Shown here in pieces: positions 23,405 to 31,599 of a stretch of DNA of 64,000 nucleotides; within the stretch, counting starts at the first letter, position 1, and the number at the start of each line of letters is the position of its first letter. Location of the stretch: positions 248,001 through 312,000 of the forward strand of contig CAXAUZ010000001.1 in NCBI GenBank assembly GCA_963972525.1, written 5' to 3'. The notes under the pieces were generated by a model. It saw nothing but the letters and a program-made list of their open reading frames with translations. It was not told where the DNA came from and ran no database searches. The stretch is from Salinilacustrithrix sp003476595. Lineage in GTDB: Bacteria > Actinomycetota > Acidimicrobiia > Acidimicrobiales > Salinilacustritrichaceae. Both the position numbers and the translations under genes were made by a program.

Positions 23405-25695
23405 CCGCCGCCGTCGGGCTCCGTCCCGGCAACCGCACCTTCCCGGTGCTGGCCATCGCCGAGGTCGCGTTCGCACTGGTCAGCCTGGCCACGGTGGTGA
23501 GCCTGCGACGGGTCTTCGCCGGCAGCGAGTGGTTCGCGCCGCTGCTCGTCCACGTCGTGGCCGCCCACGCCACCGTCACCGTGCTCCGTCGCCGGCGGGT
23601 CCCCGCGCCGGCTGCGGCGCTGCTCGCCGCGGTGGCGGCCGTGGTCGTGATCGCCTGGGTCCACGCCGGCCAGGCGACGACCTTCGGCCTCCCGACGCTG
23701 TCCACCATCGACCTGCTCCTGTCCTCGGTGAGCGACGCCTTCGCCCAGTTCGGCGACATCAAGGCACCGGCCGAACCGCTCGAGGGCTTCCTCGTGGCGT
23801 CGGCGGTGGCGGTGTGGGCCAGCGCCGTCGTGGGCGACTGGGCCGCGTTCCGCGCCGATGCGACCGTCGAGGCCGTGCTGCCTGCGGCCGCCCTCTTCGG
23901 CGTCGCATCGGTGCTCGGCGCCGACGTCGGGCGCATCCTGCTCGCCGGCATCTGGATCGCCACGGTGCTCTCGTTCGTGCTCGTCCGTCGAGCCGACCGC
24001 CTGGGGCGCACCTCGACCTGGGTCGGCGACCACCGCTCCCGCGGACCCCAGGCCCTCGTCGTGCTCGGCGTCAGCCTCGCCGTCGTGGCCACCCTCGTCG
24101 CCGGCCTCGTCGGCCCGCGCCTGCCCGGCGCCGAGGCCGACGCGGTCGTCTCCCTCACCGAGCTGGGCGACGACGCGCCCGGCACCCGCGTCACCGTGAG
24201 CCCGCTGGTCGACATCCGCTCCCGGCTCGTGCAGCAGGCCAACGTCGAGGTGTTCACGGTCCGCAGCGAGCAGCGGGCGTACTGGCGGCTGACCTCCCTC
24301 GACCGCTTCGACGGCAGCATCTGGTCCTCCAACGGCTCCTACGGGAAGAGCTCGGGCGACCTCGACGACGGCGTCCCGGTCGCCTCCGAGCGCATCGTGT
24401 TCGACCAGCAGTTCACGATCTCCGCGCTGTCCCAGATCTGGCTGCCGGCTGCCTACGAACCCCAGCAGGTCCAGGTCGACGAGCCCGTCCGCTACGACGA
24501 GGTCTCCGGCACCCTCATCGTCGACACCGAGGTCCCCACGTCGGACGGCACGGCCTACGCCGTGCGCTCTGCGCTGCCCCAGCACCAGCCCGACGCCCTC
24601 GCCTCGGCCTCGCCCGAGATCCCCACCGACATCGCCGAGCGCTACCTGGAGCTCCCGGGCGACTTCTCCCCCGACATCCGCGCCCTCGCCGCCGAGGTCA
24701 CCGCGGGGAGCGCCAACGGCTACGAGCAGGCCATGCGCCTCCAGGACTTCTTCCGGACCCAGTTCACCTACGACCTCGACGTCGACCTCGAGCACGGCAT
24801 CGGCGACATGCAGGACTTCCTCTTCGCCGTCCGGGCCGGGTACTGCGAGCAGTTCGCCGGCTCCTTCGCGGCCATGGCCCGCAGCCTCGGGCTACCTGCC
24901 CGCGTCGCGGTCGGGTTCACCCAGGGCGTGGCCGACCCGGCCGACCCCACCCTCTACCGGGTGCGAGGCGAGCACGCCCACGCCTGGCCCGAGGTGTACC
25001 TGGGCGAGTACGGCTGGGTCGCCTTCGAGCCCACCCCGGGTCGCGGCGCCCCGCTCGCCGAGCAGTACACGGGCGTGCCCGAGCAGCAGACCCAGAGCGG
25101 GGGCGACGGCGGCACGGCCACCACGTTGCCTGCGACCCCGTCGACCCAGGTCCCGTCGCCGGACACGTCGCTGCCCGGCCAGACGCCGCCGGTGTTCCCG
25201 GACGACCCGGGCGTGGACCTCGGCACCGGCGGGACGGCCGAACCGGAACCGAACCCGTGGCCCCTGCGCATCGCGATCGCGGTGGCCATCTCGGTCGGGG
25301 CCTTCGTCCTCTACCTGCTCGTCGTGCTGGCCGTCACCGCCGCCACCCGCCTGATCCGGCGACGGCGGGCGGAATCGGCCGTGGCCCGCGTCGCCCTCGC
25401 CTGGGACGAGTCCCTCGCCGCGGCGCGCCGCGCCGGCGTCGGCGTCCGCCCGTCGGCCACCCAGCGCCAGGCTGCGGCCGAGATCGCCCGACGGATCCCC
25501 GCCGTCGACGAGCCGATCCGTGCGCTGGCGTCGGCCGTCGAGGCCACCGCGTACTCGCCCGCCGCACCCGACGACGACGCCGGCGGCACGGCGCTGGTCC
25601 TGGCTGACCGGGTCGGGGACGGCGCCCGGGCGACCATGACGCCCCGCGACCGCTTCCGCACCCGCTTCGACCCCCGTCTGATCCGTCGGCGGTGA
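23401..25695 (+). CDS. Transglutaminase-like membrane protein (TgpA type)
   Basis: 764 residues from a GTG overlapping the DUF58 stop. Six or so N-terminal membrane spans (to about residue 245) are followed by an extracytoplasmic region with the transglutaminase core: catalytic Cys in AVRAGYCEQFAGSFAAMARSLGLPAR, His in RGEHAHAWPEVYL and Asp/Glu-type residue in GWVAFEPTPG. A Thr/Pro/Ser-rich linker, one more membrane span (LRIAIAVAISVGAFVLYLLVV) and a cytoplasmic DUF4129-like tail end it. Proteins of this type accompany MoxR-DUF58 and are thought to process envelope proteins or peptides; the substrate is unknown. Confidence 0.92.
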   Translation: MTAAVGLRPGNRTFPVLAIAEVAFALVSLATVVSLRRVFAGSEWFAPLLVHVVAAHATVTVLRRRRVPAPAAALLAAVAAVVVIAWVHAGQATTFGLPTLSTIDLLLSSVSDAFAQFGDIKAPAEPLEGFLVASAVAVWASAVVGDWAAFRADATVEAVLPAAALFGVASVLGADVGRILLAGIWIATVLSFVLVRRADRLGRTSTWVGDHRSRGPQALVVLGVSLAVVATLVAGLVGPRLPGAEADAVVSLTELGDDAPGTRVTVSPLVDIRSRLVQQANVEVFTVRSEQRAYWRLTSLDRFDGSIWSSNGSYGKSSGDLDDGVPVASERIVFDQQFTISALSQIWLPAAYEPQQVQVDEPVRYDEVSGTLIVDTEVPTSDGTAYAVRSALPQHQPDALASASPEIPTDIAERYLELPGDFSPDIRALAAEVTAGSANGYEQAMRLQDFFRTQFTYDLDVDLEHGIGDMQDFLFAVRAGYCEQFAGSFAAMARSLGLPARVAVGFTQGVADPADPTLYRVRGEHAHAWPEVYLGEYGWVAFEPTPGRGAPLAEQYTGVPEQQTQSGGDGGTATTLPATPSTQVPSPDTSLPGQTPPVFPDDPGVDLGTGGTAEPEPNPWPLRIAIAVAISVGAFVLYLLVVLAVTAATRLIRRRRAESAVARVALAWDESLAAARRAGVGVRPSATQRQAAAEIARRIPAVDEPIRALASAVEATAYSPAAPDDDAGGTALVLADRVGDGARATMTPRDRFRTRFDPRLIRRR

Positions 25696-25722
25696 GGCCG
25701 AGGCGCTGGTTGCCGGCGCCGG

Positions 25723-26103
25723 CTACGGCTCGTCGCGGCGGAAGCGCTCGCGCATCTTCTCGGACGAGGAGCCGAGGTAGTCCTTCAAGCCGTTGCTGGA
25801 CTTGAGGTTCTTGGTCATCGTCTCGAGGCCGGCCCGGCCCATCTTGCGGGCGTTGCGCTCGATCACCAGGGCCGAGGCGAGCATGATCAGGAAGCCGCCG
25901 AAGGCGAGCAGGTAGGAGCTGGAGAGGGCGGCGACCAGGAGCACGAGGCCGGCGACGAAGCCCACGAGGGAGAGCTTGATGTTGCGCCAGGCGTGCTTGT
26001 AGAGGGTGGTCTCGCGGACCTCGCGGGCGAACGCAGGGTCGTTCTCGTAGAACTCCCGCTCGATGTCCTTGAGGATGCGCTCCTCGTCCTCGGAAAGGGG
26101 CAC
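25723..26103 (-). CDS. DUF3040 small membrane protein
   Basis: 126 residues from a GTG with an upstream GAGG ribosome site. PLSEDEERILKDIEREFYENDPAFA is the DUF3040 N-terminal signature. Two membrane spans (LSLVGFVAGLVLLVAAL and LLAFGGFLIMLASALVI) follow, then a basic tail. The family is restricted to actinobacteria and often lies near dinB or mraZ; function unknown. Convergent with the transglutaminase gene, 27 bp apart. Confidence 0.9.
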   Translation of the reverse strand: MPLSEDEERILKDIEREFYENDPAFAREVRETTLYKHAWRNIKLSLVGFVAGLVLLVAALSSSYLLAFGGFLIMLASALVIERNARKMGRAGLETMTKNLKSSNGLKDYLGSSSEKMRERFRRDEP

Positions 26104-26204
26104 CTGCTCACCTCTTCTGGTCCTCGTCGGGACGCCTGCTCCGGGCGCCATCATCGCACACGGGTCGGCGGGCAACAACGCGCGGAGCGGCGCGTCGGCC
26201 ACCC

Positions 26205-27518
26205 TCATACCCGATCCCCGTCGGGTGATGACCCGCGGTCGTCGGGGCCCCACTGCTGCTCGCCCGCCCGCTTCGCCCGGAGCGATCCGCCCTCGGCCAG
26301 CGCCGCCGGCAGCAGGGCGTCGTCGCCGAAGCGGGCACGGACGGCGTCGACCGCCTCGGTGACCGCCGACCACGCGGCACCATCGGCCGCCGGCGCCTCG
26401 GCGGCTCTGGTCAGGTCGTCGAGGCTGAGCTGGTGCGGGGCGTCGTCGGCCAGGTTCGCCAGGCCCACCCCGAAGAGCCGGACCCCCGGCGCGATGTCGA
26501 TCTGGTCGAGCAGCTGGGTGGCCGCCCGCACGATGGCCGGGCCGGTGTCCACCGCCTGGGGCAGGGTGACCGACCGGGAGATGGTGGTGAAGTCGCCGAA
26601 GCGGACCTTGATGGCCACGGTGCGCCCCGCCACCTCCTGGTGGCGGGCCCGACGGGCCACGGCGTCGGCCATGCGGACCAGCTCGGTGTGCAGCGCCCGG
26701 GCGTCGTCGATGTCCTCGGCGAAGGTCTCCTCGTGGCTGATCGACTTGGGGCGCTGGTCGGGCACCACCGGGCGGGGGTCGACGGCGTGGGCGAGGTCGT
26801 GGAGGTGGCGGCCGTGGGCGTCGCCGAGGGTGCGCACGAGCTGCTCGAGCGGCAGGCGCTCCAGCTGCCCGACCGTGCGGACGCCGAGCCCGTGCAGCTT
26901 CTCCAGGGTGCGGGGCCCGACCCCCCAGAGGGCGCCGACCGGCAGCGGGCGCAGGAAGACCCGCTCGTCGCCCGGCCGGACCACGGCGACACCCGTCCCG
27001 GGGATCGGGCCGCGCACCGAAGCGGCGGGCTTGGCCTGCTCGGTGGCGAGCTTGGCGATGAACTTGGAGGTCGCGACCCCGACCGAGCAGGTGAGCCCCT
27101 CCTCGGCGAGGACCCGGGCCCGGATCTCGGCGGCGATGGTGGGGCCGTCGCCGTGGAGGCGGAGGGCGCCCGTCACGTCGAGGAAGGCCTCGTCCAGGCT
27201 GAGCGGCTCCACGAGCGGGGTCATCGACCGGAAGATGGCCATGACCCGCGCCGACACCTCGGCGTAGTGGGCGTGGTCGCCGGCGACGAACACGGCCTGG
27301 GGGCACAGCGTCCGGGCCCGCATCGACGGCATCGCCGAGCGGACGCCGAAGGCCCGCGCCTCGTAGGAGGCGGCCGCCACCACGCCCCGCCGACCGGAGC
27401 CACCGACCACCACCGGCTTGCCCCGCAGCTCGGGCCGCCGGAGCTGCTCCACCGACGCGTAGAACGCGTCCATGTCGACGTGGAGGATCGTGCGCCCCGC
27501 TCCCCCGCTCGTCGCCAC
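26205..27518 (-). CDS. dinB: Y-family DNA polymerase IV (DinB)
   Basis: 437 residues from a GTG 5 bp after the Nudix stop. Polymerase motifs are ILHVDMDAFYASVEQ (first metal Asp), YEARAFGVRSAMP and PLSLDEAFLDVTGAL (second acidic pair), then helix-hairpin-helix LWGVGPRTLEKLHGLG and little finger SISHEETFAEDI. It performs error-prone translesion synthesis. No SOS box is visible ahead of the Nudix-dinB pair. A C-terminal beta-clamp peptide is not obvious; the tail is Arg/Gly/Asp-rich. Confidence 0.95.
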   Translation of the reverse strand: MATSGGAGRTILHVDMDAFYASVEQLRRPELRGKPVVVGGSGRRGVVAAASYEARAFGVRSAMPSMRARTLCPQAVFVAGDHAHYAEVSARVMAIFRSMTPLVEPLSLDEAFLDVTGALRLHGDGPTIAAEIRARVLAEEGLTCSVGVATSKFIAKLATEQAKPAASVRGPIPGTGVAVVRPGDERVFLRPLPVGALWGVGPRTLEKLHGLGVRTVGQLERLPLEQLVRTLGDAHGRHLHDLAHAVDPRPVVPDQRPKSISHEETFAEDIDDARALHTELVRMADAVARRARHQEVAGRTVAIKVRFGDFTTISRSVTLPQAVDTGPAIVRAATQLLDQIDIAPGVRLFGVGLANLADDAPHQLSLDDLTRAAEAPAADGAAWSAVTEAVDAVRARFGDDALLPAALAEGGSLRAKRAGEQQWGPDDRGSSPDGDRV

Positions 27519-27523
27519 GCCGG

Positions 27524-28012
27524 TCAGTCCAGCCGGATCACGTTGGCGTCGGCCCGGTCGACGCCCTCGAGCCGGTACCGGTAGGTGCGGGGCTCGAGCC
27601 ACTTCTCCCCCAGCCACGCCAGCATCGGCTCGCGGGCCGGCAGCCAGGACGTGGACAGGCAGTCGTGGCAGCCGGCGAGGTCGAGCCAGGCGGCGTCGAC
27701 CACGATGCCGTCGGGGTCGTCGAGCATGATCCGCCCTTCGAACCCGGTGGCACGGTGCACCTCGACCCGCAGGGTCCAGCCCATGTCCGGCGCCTCGGCC
27801 TCGACCTGCCACAGCGGGCCCTCCCAGCCGGTGACGGCCAGGCCGGTCTCCTCGCGCACCTCGCGCGACAGCGCCTCGAGGATCTCCTCGCCGGGGTCGA
27901 CCACGCCGCCGGGGGTGGTCCAGTCCGTGCTGCCGTCCCGGCGCTGGTTCTGCACGAGCAGCAGCCGGCCCTCGTGCTCGATCAGTCCACCGGCCACCGT
28001 CCACGCACGCAC
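27524..28012 (-). CDS. Nudix hydrolase
   Basis: 162 residues. The Nudix box is GGVVDPGEEILEALSREVREETG, an exact G-x5-E-x7-R-E-x2-E-E-x-G match. N-terminal AWTVAGGLIEHEGRLLLVQN is the usual first strand pair. The substrate cannot be told; sanitising oxidised nucleotides is an attractive idea beside dinB, but unproven. The GTG start has a CAGACT box 6 nt upstream and no ribosome site. It shares a short divergent promoter region with the YbaK-like gene. Confidence 0.92.
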   Translation of the reverse strand: MRAWTVAGGLIEHEGRLLLVQNQRRDGSTDWTTPGGVVDPGEEILEALSREVREETGLAVTGWEGPLWQVEAEAPDMGWTLRVEVHRATGFEGRIMLDDPDGIVVDAAWLDLAGCHDCLSTSWLPAREPMLAWLGEKWLEPRTYRYRLEGVDRADANVIRLD

Positions 28013-28072
28013 CGCACCAGTCTGCCAGCGGGGTGCGGGCCTCCGGGGGCGTCGTCGGGCAGGATGCCGGTC

Positions 28073-28540
28073 GTGCACGCCAACGCCGCCCGAGTCGCCG
28101 CCGCCGCCCGCGCCGAGGGCCTCGACATCGAGGTCGTCGAGTACCCCGACGGCACCCGCACCGCCGCCGAGGCGGCTGCCGCCGTGGGCTGCGAGGTCGC
28201 CCGCATCGTGAAGTCGCTCGTGTTCACCGTCGAGGGTGAGCCGGTGGTGGCCCTGGTCGCCGGCGACGCCCGCCTCGACGAGCGCTTGCTGGGCGAGGCT
28301 GCCGGCGGCACGGTCGGGCGCGCCGATGCCGACGTCGTCCGCAGCGCCACCGGGTTCCCCATCGGCGGCGTGCCGCCCTTCGCCCACGCCTCCTCGCTGC
28401 CGACGTTCGTCGACGAGTCCCTGCTCGCCCACGACACGGTCTGGGCCGCCGCCGGGACGCCACGGCACGTGTTCGAGGTCCCGCCGGCCGAGCTGCTCCG
28501 CCTCTCGGGCGGCCGGGCGGTCCCGCTGGCCGCCCGCTGA
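28073..28540 (+). CDS. YbaK/ProX-domain aminoacyl-tRNA deacylase-like protein
   Basis: 155 residues from GTG 28073 (VHANAARV), which has a CAGGAT box 7 nt upstream; ATG 28064 would add three residues. The YbaK fold is shown by ARIVKSLVFTVEGEPVVALVAGD with the conserved lysine in VKSLVF, then GRADADVVRSATGFPIGGVPPFAH and the closing GTPRHVFEVPPAELLRLSG. Such proteins hydrolyse mischarged tRNAs (for example Cys- or Ala-tRNA-Pro). It is a free-standing domain, as in E. coli YbaK. Confidence 0.92.
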   Translation: MHANAARVAAAARAEGLDIEVVEYPDGTRTAAEAAAAVGCEVARIVKSLVFTVEGEPVVALVAGDARLDERLLGEAAGGTVGRADADVVRSATGFPIGGVPPFAHASSLPTFVDESLLAHDTVWAAAGTPRHVFEVPPAELLRLSGGRAVPLAAR

Positions 28541-28543
28541 CGC

Positions 28544-28593
28544 CTTCCCTGCGCGCGGATCGACCGCGGCGCGTCGATCCGCGCGCACGGAAG
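28544..28593. terminator. Bidirectional terminator between ybaK-like gene and coaA
   Basis: A perfect 14-bp stem (28551-28564 with 28573-28586, GCGCGCGGATCGAC) with an 8-nt loop is extended by CTTCC/GGAAG outer arms after a 2-bp mismatch. It sits between two convergent genes, so it can stop transcription from both sides. Confidence 0.8.
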
Positions 28594-28649
28594 CCGGGAT
28601 CGGTCCTCAGGCGGTCGGCCCCTGCGCAGCCGCCCCGGTCTCGGGTCGC

Positions 28650-29612
28650 TCAGCGGAGTCGCAGCACGACCCGGTGGACCTCGTGGTCGGCGCCCTTGTG
28701 CAGCACGAGGTCGGCCCGGTCCCGGGTGGGCAGCACGTTGGCGTGCAGGTTCGGCAGGTTCACCGCGCGCCAGATGCTGCGAGCCAGGTCCTTGGCGGAC
28801 TCGTCGTCGAGGCCGGCGAAGTGGTGGAAGTAGGCGCCGTCGTCGTCGCGGGCGCCCTCCACCAGGGTCAGGAACCGCTGCAGGTACCACTCCTCGATGT
28901 GGGCGGCGTCGGCGTCGACGTAGACGGAGAAGTCGAAGAAGTCCGAGACGAAGACCGACGGGTGGTGCGCCTCGGTCGTGGGGGGCACCTGCAGCACGTT
29001 GAGGCCCTCCACGATGACGATGTCGGGCTGGTCGACCACCTGGACCTCGTCGACGATGTCGTAGACGACGTGGCTGTACACCGGGATCTCGAGCGCGGGC
29101 CTCCCGGCCTTGAGGTCGGCGAGGAAGCGCACGAGGCGTGGCGTGTCGTAGCTCTCCGGGAAGCCCTTGCGCTGCATGAGGCCCCGCGCCTCGAGCTCGG
29201 CGTTGGGGAGCAGGAAGCCGTCGGTGGTGACCAGCTCGACCCGGCGGCGCTCCGGCGCTCGGGCCAGCAGCGTCTGCAGCACGCGGGACGTGGTCGACTT
29301 GCCCACCGCGACCGAGCCGGCGACGCCGATCACGAAGGGCACGTGGGGCCGGAACCGCCCGAGGAAGGCGCCGGTGGCGTCGTGCAGCGACCGGGTGACG
29401 CCGGCGCGCAGGTGGACGAGGCGGGCGAGGGGCACGTAGACGTCCTCGACCTCGCGCATCGACAGGTGCTCGTTGATGCCCTCGAGCTCCTCGAGGTCCT
29501 CCTCGTGGATGGGGACCGACTCGTGCGCCCGCAGCGCGGCCCACTCGGACCGTTCGAATCGGCGCTCGCCCCAGCGCTCCGCCCCGGCCGGTCCCGCCTG
29601 CTCCTCGGTCAC
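28650..29612 (-). CDS. coaA: Type I pantothenate kinase CoaA
   Basis: 320 residues from a GTG at 29612. The P-loop is FVIGVAGSVAVGKSTTSRVL; VTTDGFLLPNAELEARGLMQRKGFPESYD, YSHVVYDIVD, IVIVEGLNVLQ and FVDAD-type segments follow as in E. coli CoaA. It phosphorylates pantothenate, the first and regulated step of CoA synthesis. A TAGGTT -10 box 8 nt upstream, and no ribosome site, favour this start over an upstream ATG at 29687. Confidence 0.97.
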   Translation of the reverse strand: MTEEQAGPAGAERWGERRFERSEWAALRAHESVPIHEEDLEELEGINEHLSMREVEDVYVPLARLVHLRAGVTRSLHDATGAFLGRFRPHVPFVIGVAGSVAVGKSTTSRVLQTLLARAPERRRVELVTTDGFLLPNAELEARGLMQRKGFPESYDTPRLVRFLADLKAGRPALEIPVYSHVVYDIVDEVQVVDQPDIVIVEGLNVLQVPPTTEAHHPSVFVSDFFDFSVYVDADAAHIEEWYLQRFLTLVEGARDDDGAYFHHFAGLDDESAKDLARSIWRAVNLPNLHANVLPTRDRADLVLHKGADHEVHRVVLRLR

Positions 29613-29719
29613 GGACGGCCAACCTAGGGTCGACCCCCACCCGCCGGAAATCCCGTGGATCGGCGCCGCCCGTGGTGGCGAATCCACGAGATGTCGGGGT
29701 CGGGCCTAGCCTCGAGGTC
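29613..29719. promoter_or_regulatory. Divergent leaderless promoters of coaA and the membrane protein
   Basis: Minus-strand TAGGTT at 29621-29626 serves coaA. Plus-strand TAGCCT at 29707-29712 lies exactly 7 nt before the GTG at 29720. Between them an inverted repeat CGTGGAT (29654-29660) / ATCCACG (29682-29688) with a 21-nt spacer could bind a regulator common to both. Confidence 0.5.
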
Positions 29720-30022
29720 GTGGCCGAGGTCCCCGAATCCGAGTACGCCCCCTCCGCCCTGCCCTCGACCGGCGCCCGGATCCTGGCCTTCGTGGCGATC
29801 CTGGTCGCCGGCCTGTGCGGCGGGTTGATCGGCTACGCCTTCGTCGACATGCAGACCGACGGCGACAGCGCCGTGTGGGCCGGCATCGGTGGCCTGGTCG
29901 GCGCGGTGATCTTCGCCGTCGGCGTGGGCATCGTCGCCGTGCTGGCCATGCGGGCCATGGGCGAGTGGCGGGTGATCGAGCACACCCGGGAGCAGACCGA
30001 GCGCCGCGGGCCGATCAGCTGA
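29720..30022 (+). CDS. Small two-span membrane protein, unknown function
   Basis: 100 residues from a GTG chosen because TAGCCT lies 7 nt upstream. An N-terminal polar stretch EVPESEYAPSALPSTG leads to two membrane spans, ILAFVAILVAGLCGGLIGYAF and WAGIGGLVGAVIFAVGVGIVAVLAM, then a charged tail. I know no family with certainty. It precedes the inositol monophosphatase gene by 2 bp, so they are co-transcribed. Confidence 0.75.
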   Translation: MAEVPESEYAPSALPSTGARILAFVAILVAGLCGGLIGYAFVDMQTDGDSAVWAGIGGLVGAVIFAVGVGIVAVLAMRAMGEWRVIEHTREQTERRGPIS

Positions 30023-30024
30023 GC

Positions 30025-30837
30025 GTGCCCGCCCCGGACCTGGCCGACCTGCGCGACGTCGCCGAGCGCGTCGCAGCCGAGGCCGCCGCGCTGCTGCAGG
30101 CGAGCGTCGACGACCGCCGGGAGGCGGTCGACACCAAGTCCACCTCGACCGACATGGTCACCGAGATGGACCGGGCCAGCGAGGCGCTGCTGGTGCGGCG
30201 CCTGCGCGAGCTGCGACCCGCCGACGGGATCGTGGGCGAGGAGGGGGCCGCCCACCCGGGCACGAGCGGTGTGGTCTGGGTCGTGGACCCCCTCGACGGC
30301 ACCACCAACTACCTGTACCGCCACCCGGGCTGGAACGTGTCGGTCGGGGCCACGGTCGACGGCGTCCCCGCGGTCGGTGCGGTGGTCGTGCCCTCCCAGG
30401 GCGACACCTTCACCGCCGCCACCGGTCACGGCGCCACCCGCAACGGCCACCCGGTGCGGATCGGGCCGCCGGCGCCGCTGCGCACCAGCCTGATCGGCAC
30501 CGGGTTCGGCTACGACCCGGCCACCCGCGAGGCCCAGGCCCGGGCGCTCACCACGCTGATCGCCCGGATCCGAGACATCCGTCGGATGGGCGCCGCCGCC
30601 GCCGACCTGTGCTCGGTCGCGTGCGGGCGCCTCGACGCCTACTACGAGACCGGCCTGGCCGAGTGGGACCGGGTCGCCGCCACCGTCGTGGCCCGGGAGG
30701 CCGGCGTCCGCGTGGAGGTGCACCCCGACACCGACCTCGGCCCCGACTGCACGATCGCCGCGCACCCCGACCGCTTCGACGAGCTCGTCGACCTGCTCGC
30801 CGAGGCCGGCGTCCTGCGCCGCTCCGCGCTGGGCTGA
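30025..30837 (+). CDS. Inositol monophosphatase family phosphatase
   Basis: 270 residues from a GTG. The metal-binding motifs are GIVGEEGAAH, WVVDPLDGTTNYLYRHPGW and the C-terminal AEWDRVAATVVAREAG, all three needed for the lithium-sensitive phosphatase fold. Likely substrates are myo-inositol-1-phosphate (phosphatidylinositol and mycothiol supply in actinobacteria) or histidinol phosphate; the sequence does not decide. A PimB-like mannosyltransferase elsewhere in the window makes inositol lipids plausible. Confidence 0.92.
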   Translation: MPAPDLADLRDVAERVAAEAAALLQASVDDRREAVDTKSTSTDMVTEMDRASEALLVRRLRELRPADGIVGEEGAAHPGTSGVVWVVDPLDGTTNYLYRHPGWNVSVGATVDGVPAVGAVVVPSQGDTFTAATGHGATRNGHPVRIGPPAPLRTSLIGTGFGYDPATREAQARALTTLIARIRDIRRMGAAAADLCSVACGRLDAYYETGLAEWDRVAATVVAREAGVRVEVHPDTDLGPDCTIAAHPDRFDELVDLLAEAGVLRRSALG

Positions 30838-30838
30838 A

Positions 30839-30860
30839 CGAACCTTTTCCTGTGGGTTCG
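30839..30860 (+). other. Small inverted repeat upstream of the mtrA-like gene
   Basis: CGAACC (30839-30844) and GGTTCG (30855-30860) flank 10 nt that include TTTT. It starts just after the phosphatase stop. It could be a weak terminator or an operator for the downstream regulator; spacing is wrong for an SOS box. Confidence 0.35.
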
Positions 30861-30907
30861 CGCACATGCGCGCGCCACCGGGCCCCGATGAGGCACGATG
30901 GGGCGAT

Positions 30908-31588
30908 ATGGCGACGAGGATCCTCACCGTCGAGGACGACGAACGGATCCGCACGGCGGTCAAGCTCGCCCTCGAGGACGAAGGCTGGACCGTGGCGGAG
31001 GCCGACACGGGTGAAGCCGCGCTCGAGGTGTTCCAGCGCGCCCCCACCGACGTCGTGCTCATCGACATCATGCTCCCGGGCATCGACGGCTTCGAGGTCT
31101 GCCGGTCGGTGCGTCGCATCAGCGACGTGCCCATCGTGATGGTCACGGCCCGGGCCGACACCCACGACGTCGTCGCCGGCCTCGAGGCGGGAGCCGACGA
31201 CTACCTCACCAAGCCCTTCGCCCCCAAGGAGCTGTCGGCCCGCATCCGGGCGCTGCTGCGCCGGACCCGGGCCGCCGACCACGGCCACACCCACCTGCGC
31301 TTCGGGGACCTCGAGATCATCCCCGACGAGGGCGTCGTGAAGCGGGACGAGGAAGAGGTCCACCTCACCAAGACCGAGTTCCGCCTGCTCAACGAGCTGG
31401 CCTCCTCCCCCGGTCGGGTGTTCTCCCGCGAGGTCCTGCTCGAGCGGGTCTGGGGCTACGGGTACTTCGGCGACGGCCGGCTGGTCGACGTCCACATCCG
31501 CCGACTGCGCACCAAGATCGAGGCCGACCCGGCCAACCCGCGCCACGTCGTCACCGTCCGGGGACTCGGCTACAAGCTCCAGGCCTGA
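30908..31588 (+). CDS. OmpR-family response regulator, MtrA-like
   Basis: 226 residues. Receiver domain: acidic pair in VEDDER, phosphoacceptor D53 in VVLIDIMLPG, T in MVTARAD and K102 in YLTKPF. The winged helix ends with REVLLERVWGYGYFGDGRLVDVHIRRLRTKIE and VVTVRGLGYKLQA, very close to MtrA. MtrA controls cell-wall and division genes in actinobacteria. The next genes, a sensor kinase and a GerMN lipoprotein, reproduce the mtrA-mtrB-lpqB order, which is why I favour MtrA over other OmpR members. Orthology still needs a tree. Confidence 0.88.
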   Translation: MATRILTVEDDERIRTAVKLALEDEGWTVAEADTGEAALEVFQRAPTDVVLIDIMLPGIDGFEVCRSVRRISDVPIVMVTARADTHDVVAGLEAGADDYLTKPFAPKELSARIRALLRRTRAADHGHTHLRFGDLEIIPDEGVVKRDEEEVHLTKTEFRLLNELASSPGRVFSREVLLERVWGYGYFGDGRLVDVHIRRLRTKIEADPANPRHVVTVRGLGYKLQA

Positions 31589-31599
31589 GCGAGGACTCC

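Noticed and set aside
30839..30860. Possible second SOS box (CGAACC...GGTTCG)
   Set aside because: The gap is 10 nt rather than 4, which does not fit a LexA dimer.
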